Of a stretch of 64,000 bases of DNA, positions 33,430 to 42,206 are shown in pieces (position 1 is the first letter of the stretch; each line of letters starts with the position of its first letter). The notes below the pieces were generated by a model, which was given only the letters and a program-made list of their open reading frames with translations, did no database searches and was not told the origin of the DNA. A program made the position numbers and the translations under genes. The stretch comes from Caulobacter zeae (GTDB taxonomy: Bacteria; Pseudomonadota; Alphaproteobacteria; Caulobacterales; Caulobacteraceae): contig NZ_PJRS01000044.1 in the NCBI RefSeq assembly GCF_002858925.1, positions 1-64,000 on the forward strand, written 5' to 3'.

Positions 33430-36333
33430 ATGACCTTCAAGACCTGGACCCTGTGGAGCACGGCCTCGGCCGCGGTCCTGATGTCGGCGACGACGGCGAT
33501 GGCCGCTCCGGCGCCCAAGCCCGCCCTGGCCATCCCGGCCGGCGACCTGGGCGCGGCCCTGCCGGCCTTTTCGCGCGCCACGGGCCTTCAGGTCCTGGCC
33601 GATCCGGCCCTGCTGGCCGGCAAGCGCACGTCGGGCGTGCGCGGCGAACTCGACGCCGAGACGGGCCTGGTCCAGCTGCTGCGCGGCACCGGCCTGACCT
33701 ATGTCCGCAACGGCGGCGCGGCCGTGCTGCGTCCGGCCGCCCAGAAGATCTCGACCGCCCCGGCCCCCGCCCGCCGCGCCGAGGCCGCCGCGCCCGTCGC
33801 CGCCGCCGAGCCGGCCGCCGACGATAGCGCCACGGTCGAGGAGATCGTCGTTACCGGCGGCTTCGCCAACTCGCTGGCGCGAGCCCTGGCCGACAAGCGA
33901 AAGGCCGCCAACGTCGTCGACGCCATCTCGGCCGAGGACATCGGCAAGTTCCCGTCCAACAACATCGCCGAGGCCCTGCAACGGGTGCCGGGCGTGGCCA
34001 TCACCCGTGACCGCGGCGAGGGCCTGTTCGTCCGCGTCCGGGGCCTGGGCCCCAACTTCCAGATCGTCACCCTGAACGGCCGCAGCGCCGCGGTGAACGA
34101 GAATATGCGCGACAGCGGCCAGAGCGGCCGCCAGTTCCGCTTCGACACCCTGCCGTCCGAACTGGTCGCCGGCGTCGAGGTCGGCAAGACCCCGCTGGCC
34201 TCGCTGGACGAAGGCGCGATCGGAGGCGTGGTCGACATCAAGACCTTTCGCCCCCTGACCCTGGGCAAGAACACCATCGCCGCCTCGGCCACCGCCAGCC
34301 ATCCGGAGCTGGCCGGCGCCACCGACCCGCGCGTGTCTGGCCTGCTCAGCTGGGTCAACGAAGACAAGAGCTTCGGCGCGCTGCTGGCCCTGGTCTATGA
34401 CCAGCGCACCCTGCGCCAGGACCGCGTCACCGGCGTCAGCTGGAGCTACGCCGATCCTTCGACCACCCTGGGCAGGAGCCTGGCGGCGCAGGGGATCAAC
34501 CTCTACCCGACCGCCATCCGTCCGACCCTCGAGCGCGAGGATCGCGAGCGCAAGGGCTTGGTGTTCTCGGCCCAGTACCGGCCGACCGACGCCACCGAGA
34601 TCACCTTCGACGCCAGCTACACCCACCTCGACGACCACTATGACGAGCTGACCTATTCGGTCGACCAGACGGTCTCGACCCTGGTTCCGGGCTCGGCGGT
34701 GGTGCGCGACGGCACGCTGGTCGGCGGCACGGTCACCTCGACCAGCCAGATCGGCCGCGAGGTCAGCGACCTGGCCCACGACAACCTGATGCTGGCCATC
34801 AACGGCAAGCAGCGGATCGGCGAGTGGACCTTCTCGGGCGACGCCGCCTACGCCCGCGCCTACAGCGAGACCTCCAAGCCGATCACCCGCACCCGCCTTC
34901 TGGGCGCGATCGGCCAGACGACCTTCAACATGACCAAGGTCGACGACGACGTCCTGCCCAGCGTCACCCTGGCCACCGCCAACCTGTCGAACCCCTCGCT
35001 GCTGCCGTTCCGCCGCATCGAGTGGCGCACCAACGACTCCCTCGACCTGGAAAAGGCCATCCAGGCGGACGCCGAGCGTCCGGTGCAGTGGGGGCCGTTC
35101 ACGCGCGTGGCCTTCGGCGTGAAGTTCCGCGAGCGTGAGCGCAGCTACAATCGCGCCGACATCAACTTCACCACCAACCTGGCCAACAAGTACTTCGACG
35201 CCAGCTATTTCGAGGCCTTCCCGGCCGGCGACTTCCTGGGCCAGGTGGGCGGCAACCTGCCGCGCACCTGGGTGATGCCCGATCCGGAAAAGTTCTGGGC
35301 CCTGGCCGACAAGACCCAGAAGGGCACGGCCCGCGCCGACCAGCGCAACTCCTACTTCGTGTCGGAAGAGATCCTGGCCGGCTACGGCCTGACCGACATG
35401 GACACCCAGCTGTTCGGCCGTCCTCTGCGCGGCCAACTGGGCGTTCGCGTCGCCCAGACCAAGCAGGTCTCGGCCGGCCACGCCGACACCGGCAGCGCCG
35501 CCATCCCGGTCCGCTACGAGAAGACCTATACCGACGTCCTGCCGACGCTGAACTTCGCCATGGACATCACCGACACCCTGCAGGCCCGTTTCGCCGCGGC
35601 CAAGGTGATCACCCGTCCGTCGCTGGCCGACCTGGCCCCGCGCCTGACGCTGAACTCGTCGGGCACGGTGCTGACGGCCGTCGGCGGCAATCCGCAGCTG
35701 CAGCCGTTCGAGGCCTGGCAGTACGACGCCACGCTGGAGTGGTACTTCGCCCCGGGCAGCGCCCTGGTGGCCGGCGCCTTCTACAAGGACATCACCACCT
35801 TCGCTTACAGCCAGAAGACCAACATCGTGGTCGACGGCCAGACCTACCAGCTGACCTCGCCGACCAACGGTGGTGAAGCCAGCATCAAGGGCGTCGAGCT
35901 GGCCTACCAGCACCTGTTCAAGAACCTGCCCGCGCCGTTCGACGGCCTCGGCTTCCTGGCCAACTACACCTACACCGACACCGAAGCGACCTACTCGCCG
36001 ACCCTGACGGACGCGATGGTCAACGTGGCCAAGAACAGCTTCAACATCACCGGCTTCTACGAGAAGGACCGCTTCGCCGCCCGCGCCGCCTACAGCTGGG
36101 TGGACGACGTGTTGCAGGACGTCGGTGGCGCCGGCCTCTCGGCCCTCAACGACAAGGCCTTCGGCTCGCTGGACGCCAGCGTCAGCTACAAGATCACCGA
36201 CAACATCACCGCGGCCCTCGAAGGCCAGAACCTGACCGATGCGGCCCAGTGGCAGTTCGTGAAGGGCGGCTGGTTCGGCGGCTACACCCACTACGGCCGC
36301 ACGGTGAGCTTCGGCCTGCGGGCCAAGTTCTAA
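33430..36333 (+). CDS. TonB-dependent receptor with STN signalling domain
   Basis: A 967-residue outer-membrane transducer. A signal peptide (about 1-25) precedes an STN domain at about 30-100 (IPAGDLGAALPAFSRATGLQ), which in FecA-type receptors contacts FecR in the periplasm. An Ala/Pro linker, a TonB box (EEIVVTG) and a plug (SAEDIGKFPSNNIAEALQRV) are followed by a barrel ending TVSFGLRAKF. It directly follows the sigma/anti-sigma pair. The phytase-like gene downstream suggests uptake of a phosphorylated substrate such as inositol phosphate, or of iron chelated by it (inference). GGGGATA precedes the ATG. Confidence 0.92.
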   Translation: MTFKTWTLWSTASAAVLMSATTAMAAPAPKPALAIPAGDLGAALPAFSRATGLQVLADPALLAGKRTSGVRGELDAETGLVQLLRGTGLTYVRNGGAAVLRPAAQKISTAPAPARRAEAAAPVAAAEPAADDSATVEEIVVTGGFANSLARALADKRKAANVVDAISAEDIGKFPSNNIAEALQRVPGVAITRDRGEGLFVRVRGLGPNFQIVTLNGRSAAVNENMRDSGQSGRQFRFDTLPSELVAGVEVGKTPLASLDEGAIGGVVDIKTFRPLTLGKNTIAASATASHPELAGATDPRVSGLLSWVNEDKSFGALLALVYDQRTLRQDRVTGVSWSYADPSTTLGRSLAAQGINLYPTAIRPTLEREDRERKGLVFSAQYRPTDATEITFDASYTHLDDHYDELTYSVDQTVSTLVPGSAVVRDGTLVGGTVTSTSQIGREVSDLAHDNLMLAINGKQRIGEWTFSGDAAYARAYSETSKPITRTRLLGAIGQTTFNMTKVDDDVLPSVTLATANLSNPSLLPFRRIEWRTNDSLDLEKAIQADAERPVQWGPFTRVAFGVKFRERERSYNRADINFTTNLANKYFDASYFEAFPAGDFLGQVGGNLPRTWVMPDPEKFWALADKTQKGTARADQRNSYFVSEEILAGYGLTDMDTQLFGRPLRGQLGVRVAQTKQVSAGHADTGSAAIPVRYEKTYTDVLPTLNFAMDITDTLQARFAAAKVITRPSLADLAPRLTLNSSGTVLTAVGGNPQLQPFEAWQYDATLEWYFAPGSALVAGAFYKDITTFAYSQKTNIVVDGQTYQLTSPTNGGEASIKGVELAYQHLFKNLPAPFDGLGFLANYTYTDTEATYSPTLTDAMVNVAKNSFNITGFYEKDRFAARAAYSWVDDVLQDVGGAGLSALNDKAFGSLDASVSYKITDNITAALEGQNLTDAAQWQFVKGGWFGGYTHYGRTVSFGLRAKF

Positions 36334-36361
36334 GGCTCTGATCGCTCCGTTTGCGGAGCAT

Positions 36362-36397
36362 CGTCGCGGCCGCCTGCACAGCTGGGCGGCCGCGACG
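36362..36397 (+). terminator. Hairpin after the STN receptor gene
   Basis: CGTCGCGGCCGCC and GGCGGCCGCGACG form a perfect 13-bp stem with a 10-base loop, 28 bases after the stop codon. It has no immediate T-run; ATCTCTTGTTCC follows. Confidence 0.6.
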
Positions 36398-36457
36398 GCG
36401 ATCTCTTGTTCCTGAGGGGGCCTCTGCTTGACCCCTCATGATCCGATCCCCTCGACT

Positions 36458-36495
36458 GGCCCGCGCGATTCCGCCGCGCGGGCCGCTTTTTCGTT
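36458..36495 (+). terminator. Terminator just upstream of the phosphatase gene
   Basis: GGCCCGCGCG and CGCGCGGGCC form a 10-bp stem followed by GCTTTTTCGTTTT. It ends about 14 bases before the phosphatase ATG and right at its ribosome site. It closes the receptor transcript, but because of its position it could also attenuate phosphatase expression. Confidence 0.8.
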
Positions 36496-36508
36496 TTCGG
36501 GAGTTTCG

Positions 36509-37762
36509 ATGCGTCTGCTTGCCCGCTTTTCAGCCTTCGCCCTGGCCGCGCTCGTCGCCGCGCCCGCCGCCGCCCAGGCGTCCGGCGAGACCCTGGAGAA
36601 GGTGGTGATCCTCAGCCGCCACGGCGTGCGCGCGGCGATGTCGAGTCCCGAGCGCCTGGAGACCGCCACGGCGCGCCCGTGGCCGCGCTTTTCCGTCCCT
36701 CCGGGCCATCTGACGGCCAATGGCGGGACGCTGTCGACCCTGTTCGGCGCCTATTACCGCGAGATCTACACCAGGCAGGGACTGCTGGCCGGCGCTGACT
36801 GCGGGCAGGTCTACTACTGGGCCAATGTCACCCAGCGCACGATCGCTACGGCCAAGGCGCTGGGCGAGGGGCTGTCGCCCGGCTGCGCCGTCGACGTCCA
36901 CACAGTGGGCGAGGGCAAGGCCGATCCGCTGTTCGAACCGGTGAAGGCGGGCGTGGCCAAGGCGGACCTGGCCCTGGCCCGCGCCTCGGTCGCCGGCCGG
37001 GTGGGCGGGAACCTGGCGGCCTGGAGCGCCGGTCATGGCGACGCCATCGCCAGCCTCGACGAACTGCTGATGCAATGCGGCGCCGCGCCGTGCCCGAAGG
37101 CGCCCGGCAAGCGCCGCGTCTATGACGAGCCGGCCTCCTTTCTTGACGACGCCGACGAGACGGTCGGGATCTCGGGTCCCGAAGCCTTCGCCTCGGGGAT
37201 CACCGAAAGCATGCTGATGGCCTGGGCCGACGGCCAGGACTTTGCGGGGCAGGGCTGGAAGGGTCTGGACGAGGCGGCCCTGCTCAGGGTCTTCCCGCTG
37301 CACCAAGCCGAGTTCGACCTGCGCCTGCGCTCCCGCGAAGTGGCCCGGACGGGGGCGGGGCATCTGGCCTCGAAGATCCTGGCCACGCTGGAGACCAAGC
37401 CCGGCAAGGAGGCCATCGGCGGTCCGGACGCCAAGATGGTGGTGATCGTCGGCCATGACGGCACCCTGGCCATGCTCGGCGGCCTTCTAGGCATGGAATG
37501 GGTCGCGCCGGGCTATCAGCCGAACCAGATCGCGCCGGGCGGCAACCTGGTCTTCGAACGCTGGAAGCGCGCCGACGGCGTCCGCGTCATCCGCGTGCGC
37601 TATGCGGTGCAGAGCCTGTCGCAGCTGCGCGAGAAGAAGCCCTTAACCCTGGCCGCGCCGCCCTCTGCCTCGCCGATCTTCGTGCCGGGGTGCAGCGAGG
37701 CGAGCTTCGACTGTCCGCTGGATCGGTTCGGCGCGGTGGTGAAGGGGGCGACGGCGCGGTAG
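36509..37762 (+). CDS. Histidine acid phosphatase, phytase-like
   Basis: A 417-residue exported enzyme (signal peptide about 1-24, ending APAAAQA). The catalytic motif RHGVR (37-41) holds the nucleophile His38, and the proton donor pair HD is at 316-317 (VIVGHDGTLA). The HD form is typical of AppA/phytase-like and glucose-1-phosphatase-like members, which cleave phosphate from inositol phosphates or sugar phosphates in the periplasm. GGGAG lies six bases before the ATG at 36509; the frame is open upstream but covers the terminator. Its place after a FecIR-coupled TonB receptor suggests a phosphate or phytate scavenging unit (inference). Confidence 0.9.
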   Translation: MRLLARFSAFALAALVAAPAAAQASGETLEKVVILSRHGVRAAMSSPERLETATARPWPRFSVPPGHLTANGGTLSTLFGAYYREIYTRQGLLAGADCGQVYYWANVTQRTIATAKALGEGLSPGCAVDVHTVGEGKADPLFEPVKAGVAKADLALARASVAGRVGGNLAAWSAGHGDAIASLDELLMQCGAAPCPKAPGKRRVYDEPASFLDDADETVGISGPEAFASGITESMLMAWADGQDFAGQGWKGLDEAALLRVFPLHQAEFDLRLRSREVARTGAGHLASKILATLETKPGKEAIGGPDAKMVVIVGHDGTLAMLGGLLGMEWVAPGYQPNQIAPGGNLVFERWKRADGVRVIRVRYAVQSLSQLREKKPLTLAAPPSASPIFVPGCSEASFDCPLDRFGAVVKGATAR

Positions 37763-37766
37763 GCGC

Positions 37767-37866
37767 TTGGTCCTCGCCCTTCGACAGGATCAGGGTGAGG
37801 ACCAATTCAAGCTCGGCGTAACAGCAGAAACCCTCACCCTGAGCGTGTCGAAGGGCGAGGGTTTCT
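37767..37866. repeat. Family A REP-like doublet, copy 3
   Basis: The first unit reads TTGGTCCTCGCCCTTCGACA to GGGTGAGGACCAA, and the inverted second AAACCCTCACCCTGAGCGTG to GAAGGGCGAGGGTTT. Arms GGTCC/GGACC and AACCC/GGGTT change together. It separates the converging phosphatase and emrB genes and leaves only a few bases on either side. Confidence 0.85.
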
Positions 37867-37869
37867 TTC

Positions 37870-39423
37870 TCAGTGCACCGCCGACGTGTCGGCGACGCGC
37901 GTCGGCTTGGGGGCCAGCCAGACCACCAGGGCGGCCACCACGAACAGGACGGCCATGGCCATGAACACCTGGTTGGTGGCCAGCATCACGCCCTGGCTCT
38001 GGACCATGTTGTCCAGCGTGCCGCGCGCCTGGTCGGCGCTCATCCCCAGGCCCTTCAGCTGGTCCATCGTGCCCTGCGCGCCGTTCAGCACGCCCGACAG
38101 TTCGTTGTGGTTGCGGCTGGCGCCGTCGGCCCACACCGTGGTCACCACCGAGGTCGCGAACGCCCCCGACAGCGTGCGGCAGAAGTTCATCAGGCCCGCG
38201 GCGCTGGCGGTCTCCTCGACCTTGACGCTCGCAAGGGCGAGAGCGGTCACGGGGACGAAGAAGAACGGCATGCCGAAGCCCTGGAACAGCAGCCAGTGGG
38301 CGATGTCGAAATAGCCCATCTGCTGGTTGGCCTGGGCCCGGAAGAAGGTCATGACCGCCATCCAGATCAGGCCCAGGAACACCAGCTTGCGGGCGTCGAA
38401 CTTGGCCGACATGCCGGCCGCCAGCGGCGCGACCATGACGGCAGTGACGCCCAGCAGGGCCGAGACGTAGCCCGCCCAGGTGGCCGTGTAGCCCATGTTC
38501 TGCTGTAGCCAGAGCGGGTTGAGCACATTGATGCCGAAGAACGCCCCGAAGGCCACGCTGAGGGTGATGACCGCCGCGGTGTAGCCCCGGTGTCGGAACA
38601 CCCTCAGGTCGACGATCGGGTTCTCCGCGGTCAGCTCCCAGATCAGGAAGGCCGCGAAGCCCACCGCCGCGACGATGGCCAGGCCGATGATCATCGGCGA
38701 GGCGAACCAGTCGTGCTCCTTGCCCAGGTCGAGCATGATCTGCAGCGCGCCGACCCAGACGACCAGCAGGCCAAGGCCCACTAGGTCGACCTTCGCGCGG
38801 GCCAGAGGGGTCTCGTGACCCTTCAGCAGGTTCCAGGCGAACCAGGCGCAGGCGATGGCGATCGGCACGTTGATCCAGAAGATGAAGGCCCAGCCGACGC
38901 TGTCGCACAGCGCCCCGCCCAGGATCGGCCCCAGGATCGGGGCGATCAGGGTGGTCATGGCCCACAGGCCCGTGGCCGCCGCGGCCTTCTCCTTGGGGAA
39001 GACGCGTAGCAAGAGGGTCTGGGACAGCGGCATCAGCGGGCCGCCGCAGGCGCCCTGCAGGATGCGGAACAGCACGAGGAAGCCTAGCGACGGCGCCAGG
39101 CCGCACAGGAACGAGAAAATCCCGAACCCGATCATGCCGAAGACGAACACCCGGACCGCGCCGAAGCGGGCCGAGAGCCAGCCGGTCAGCGGCACGACCA
39201 CGGCCTCGGCCACGGCGTAGGAGGTGATCACCCACGTGCCCTGGCTGGGCGAGACGCCCAGTGCGCCGGCGATGTTGGACACCGAGACGTTGGCGATGGT
39301 GGTGTCGAGCACCACCAGGAAGTTGGCGGCGGCCAGGATCAGGCCGGCGAAGATCATCGCCGGCCCGCTGAGCGGCGCGGGTTCGGACGCCGCCCTTGCG
39401 GGGGCGGCTTGAGCGCTGGCCAT
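37870..39423 (-). CDS. DHA2-type MFS multidrug exporter (EmrB-like)
   Basis: A 517-residue inner-membrane drug/proton antiporter with about 14 hydrophobic helices, the DHA2 number. Family motifs are visible: VLDTTIANVSVSNIAGALG (motif D1), GWLSARFGAVRVF (motif A) and GPILGGALCDSVGWAFIFWI (motif C, antiporter). It is the last gene of the nodT-emrA-emrB order and starts 24 bases after emrA. In tripartite pumps of this kind EmrB expels hydrophobic compounds through EmrA and an outer-membrane factor. Expression is probably controlled by the divergent TetR. Confidence 0.93.
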   Translation of the reverse strand: MASAQAAPARAASEPAPLSGPAMIFAGLILAAANFLVVLDTTIANVSVSNIAGALGVSPSQGTWVITSYAVAEAVVVPLTGWLSARFGAVRVFVFGMIGFGIFSFLCGLAPSLGFLVLFRILQGACGGPLMPLSQTLLLRVFPKEKAAAATGLWAMTTLIAPILGPILGGALCDSVGWAFIFWINVPIAIACAWFAWNLLKGHETPLARAKVDLVGLGLLVVWVGALQIMLDLGKEHDWFASPMIIGLAIVAAVGFAAFLIWELTAENPIVDLRVFRHRGYTAAVITLSVAFGAFFGINVLNPLWLQQNMGYTATWAGYVSALLGVTAVMVAPLAAGMSAKFDARKLVFLGLIWMAVMTFFRAQANQQMGYFDIAHWLLFQGFGMPFFFVPVTALALASVKVEETASAAGLMNFCRTLSGAFATSVVTTVWADGASRNHNELSGVLNGAQGTMDQLKGLGMSADQARGTLDNMVQSQGVMLATNQVFMAMAVLFVVAALVVWLAPKPTRVADTSAVH

Positions 39424-39447
39424 GACGGCGGTCCTTGCTGCTCGGGT

Positions 39448-40605
39448 TTAGTCGCGGGTGTCGATCGTGGCCTTCATCGAAAGGCCCACGCGCAGCGGAT
39501 GGGCCTTCAGGTCGGCCGGATCGATGGCCACGCGCACGGGCAGGCGCTGCACGACCTTGATCCAGTTGCCGGTGGCGTTCTGGGCCGGGATCAGCGCAAA
39601 GGCCGCGCCGGTGCCGCCCGACAGGCCGGCGACCTTGCCGTGGTAGGTCACCGCATTGCCGTAGAGGTCGGCGGTCAGCTCGACCGGCTGGCCGATCTTG
39701 ACTTTGCGCAGCTGGCCTTCCTTGAAGTTGGCGTCGACATAGGCCGCGGCGATCGGAACCACCTGCATGACCGGCGCGCCGGCGGCGACGCGCTGGCCGA
39801 CCTGCACGGCGCGCTTGGCCACGACGCCGTCGATCGGCGCGCGGATCACGGTGCGCGACAGGTCCAACTGGGCCTGTTCGAACTTGGCGCGGGCGGCGGC
39901 GACTTCCGGGTTGGTGTCGACGGTGGTCCCGTCGGTCAGCACGGCGTTGGCGGCCAGCGAGCCGGCGGCGGCGGCGCGGTTGGCCTGCGCTTGCGCCTGG
40001 GCGGCCTTGGCCGAGGCGAAGGCCGCCTGGGCGTTGGCGAAGGCGTTCTGGGCGCGGGTCAGCTCGTCGCCCGAGACGGCGCCGGTGGCGGCCAGGGCCT
40101 TGCGGCGGTCCAGGTCGATGCGGGCGCGCTCGAGATCGGCCTGGGCCGAGGTCAGGCTGGCGGCGGCGCGGGCCTGGTCGGCGTCGCGGGCGGCGATCTG
40201 GGCCGACAGGCTCTGGTCGGTGGCCAGATAGCCGCGCACCCGGCGCTCGGCGCGGGCCAGGTCGGCCTGGGCCGAGGCCAGGGCGATGCGGGCGTCGCTG
40301 TCGTCCAGCACGACCAGCACGTCGCCGGCCTTCACAACTTGCGTGTCATGGACGGCGACGCTGCGCACCGGGCCGCCGACCAGCGGGGTCACCTGGGCGA
40401 CGTCGGCGCCGACATAGGCGTTGTCGGTCTCGACGTGGTGCGAGCCCACGAGGGCGTAGTAGGCGCCATAGCCGGCGCCGGCGATCAGGACGACGGCGGC
40501 GAGGCCGAGGAACAGCTTTTTGCGCTTGGCGCCGGCCGCGGCCTTGGACTTGGCTTCGGCGGCGGCTTGGGCTGTGGCGTCGGCGGAGGCTTCGGAATCG
40601 TACAT
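39448..40605 (-). CDS. HlyD/EmrA-type membrane fusion protein
   Basis: A 385-residue periplasmic adaptor anchored by one N-terminal helix (about 30-50, KLFLGLAAVVLIAGAGYGAY). A lipoyl half-motif (ETDNAYVGADVAQVTPLVGG), a long Ala/Gln/Asp-rich alpha-hairpin (about 110-240), the second lipoyl half (VIRAPIDGVVAKRAVQVGQR) and a beta-barrel domain follow in the usual order. It links the EmrB-like exporter to the NodT-like outer-membrane channel. It lies 23 bases after nodT and 24 bases before emrB. Confidence 0.93.
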   Translation of the reverse strand: MYDSEASADATAQAAAEAKSKAAAGAKRKKLFLGLAAVVLIAGAGYGAYYALVGSHHVETDNAYVGADVAQVTPLVGGPVRSVAVHDTQVVKAGDVLVVLDDSDARIALASAQADLARAERRVRGYLATDQSLSAQIAARDADQARAAASLTSAQADLERARIDLDRRKALAATGAVSGDELTRAQNAFANAQAAFASAKAAQAQAQANRAAAAGSLAANAVLTDGTTVDTNPEVAAARAKFEQAQLDLSRTVIRAPIDGVVAKRAVQVGQRVAAGAPVMQVVPIAAAYVDANFKEGQLRKVKIGQPVELTADLYGNAVTYHGKVAGLSGGTGAAFALIPAQNATGNWIKVVQRLPVRVAIDPADLKAHPLRVGLSMKATIDTRD

Positions 40606-40628
40606 GGGGGAGGGCTCCGGGAAACGGG

Positions 40629-42068
40629 TCAGGCGGCGCGGTAGCCGCCGCCGAGGGCGCGCACGAGCGCCACGTCGAGGGTGAAGGCGCGGGTCTCGAG
40701 GTCGGCGAGCGTCCGCTGGTTGGCGATCAGGGCGTCCTCGGCGGAGAGGACTTCCAGGTAGGTGGCCAGGCCCCCGCGATAGCGCTGCAGGGCGATGTCG
40801 TGGGCGGCCGACGAGGCGGCGACGGCCTTGCGGGTTTCATCGAGCCGGGCGTCGAGGGCGCGGGCGCTGACGGCGGCGTCGGCGACGTCCTTCAGGGCCT
40901 GGGCGAGGGCCCCGTTGTAGCTGGCCACGGCGGCGTCGTAATCGGCCGCGGCGCCGCGATAGTTGGCCCGCAGCGCGCCGCCCTGGAAGATCGGCAGCCG
41001 CACGGCCGGACCGATCGAGCCGATGCGCGAGCCGCCCTTGGTCAGCATGTCGAGACCCAGCGACTGCTGGCCGAAATAGGCCGACAGGTCGACGTTGGGG
41101 TAGAACTCGGCCTTCGCTTGCTTGATCGACTGAGCGGCGGCCTCGGCCCTCAGGCGGGCGGCGACGACGTCGGGACGGCGACCGATCAGGTCGGCCGACA
41201 GGTTGGCCGGCAGGCCGAAGGCCTTCAGCGTCCCGACCTTCGGCCGCTGGAGGGCGAGACCCCGGTCGGGACCGGCGCCCAGCAAGGCGGCGATGCGGTT
41301 GCGGGTCAGGCCGACGGCCTCGTCTGCGGCGGCCAGCTGAGCGCGGGCCGAGGCCAGGCCCGCCTTGGACTGCTCGGCCGAGCCGCGGTTCTCCAGGCCG
41401 TTGGCGGCGCGGTCGGCGGTCAGCTGGGCCGTCTGCTCGCGGGTCTTGACCGCGTCGGCGGCCGCGTCGCGATCGGCGAACAGTTGGGCCAGATCCGCAT
41501 AGGCGGCCGCGACGCTGGTCGACAGCACCAGGCGCGCCTCGGCGGCGTCGGCCTTGGAGGCCTCCGCCTGCGAGGTCGCGGCGGCCAGGGCCGCGCGGTT
41601 CTTGCCGAAGAAGTCGAGCTCCCAGGCGAAGTCGAGCGTGGCGCGGCCGGTGTCGTTGTAGCCCTTCGGCACGAAGCCGGCCGGGACGCCGTTGTTGTAG
41701 CTCTGCTTGACCGAAGCGTAGGTCGCGCCGGCGCTGAGGCTGGGCAGGGTGGCCGAGCGGGCCTGGCCGGCCAGGGCTTCTGCCTTGCGGACGCGGGCCT
41801 CGGCGGCGGCCAGGTCGGGCGAGCCGGCCAGGGCTTCGTCGACCAGGGCGTCGAGCTGGGCGTCGCCATAGGCGGTCCACCAGCGGTCGGTCGGCCAGTC
41901 GGCGGCGGGCGCGGCCAGGCTCGCTTGCGAGGCGTAGGCGTCGGGCGCCTTGATCGCCTGGGCCGGCGGCAGCTTGGGCACGGCGGCGCAGCCCGCCAGG
42001 GCTGTCGTCGCAAGGAGGCCCGCGAGGGCCAGTTTAAGGGGGGAAGTCCGGGGGAGGGCGTTTGCCAT
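40629..42068 (-). CDS. NodT-family outer-membrane efflux lipoprotein
   Basis: A 479-residue TolC-like outer-membrane factor of the NodT group. The lipobox TALAGC (Cys26) marks it as a lipoprotein. Two OEP repeats follow: the first around 60-260 with WWTAYGDAQLDALVDEALAG, the second with IGRRPDVVAARLRAEAAAQS and VRLPIFQGGALRANYRGAAA. It is the first gene of the efflux operon and is divergent from the TetR gene, with palindromes in the shared promoter region. Confidence 0.93.
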   Translation of the reverse strand: MANALPRTSPLKLALAGLLATTALAGCAAVPKLPPAQAIKAPDAYASQASLAAPAADWPTDRWWTAYGDAQLDALVDEALAGSPDLAAAEARVRKAEALAGQARSATLPSLSAGATYASVKQSYNNGVPAGFVPKGYNDTGRATLDFAWELDFFGKNRAALAAATSQAEASKADAAEARLVLSTSVAAAYADLAQLFADRDAAADAVKTREQTAQLTADRAANGLENRGSAEQSKAGLASARAQLAAADEAVGLTRNRIAALLGAGPDRGLALQRPKVGTLKAFGLPANLSADLIGRRPDVVAARLRAEAAAQSIKQAKAEFYPNVDLSAYFGQQSLGLDMLTKGGSRIGSIGPAVRLPIFQGGALRANYRGAAADYDAAVASYNGALAQALKDVADAAVSARALDARLDETRKAVAASSAAHDIALQRYRGGLATYLEVLSAEDALIANQRTLADLETRAFTLDVALVRALGGGYRAA

Positions 42069-42087
42069 CGGATTTGCTCGATATCAA

Positions 42088-42147
42088 ACCGTACAGGACG
42101 GTCCAAATATAACTTGACGTGACGACGTCAAGTGAAAAGTGTACGGT
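42088..42147. promoter_or_regulatory. Palindromic control region between nodT and tetR
   Basis: ACTTGACGT (42112-42120) and ACGTCAAGT (42125-42133) form a perfect 9-bp inverted repeat with a 4-base spacer. It is bracketed symmetrically by ACCGTAC (42088-42094) and GTACGGT (42141-42147). Nested dyads between divergent efflux and TetR genes are typical operators for the TetR. Confidence 0.65.
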
Positions 42148-42206
42148 CTGGTCCAGAAAACGCCTGGGCCTGGTTAATCGGCCTATCGGAGACGGGAGGA
42201 GGGCGC

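Noticed and set aside
32227-36291. A 1354-codon frame antisense to fecR and the STN receptor
   Set aside because: Composition is typical of the complementary frame of GC-rich coding DNA, and no domain is visible.
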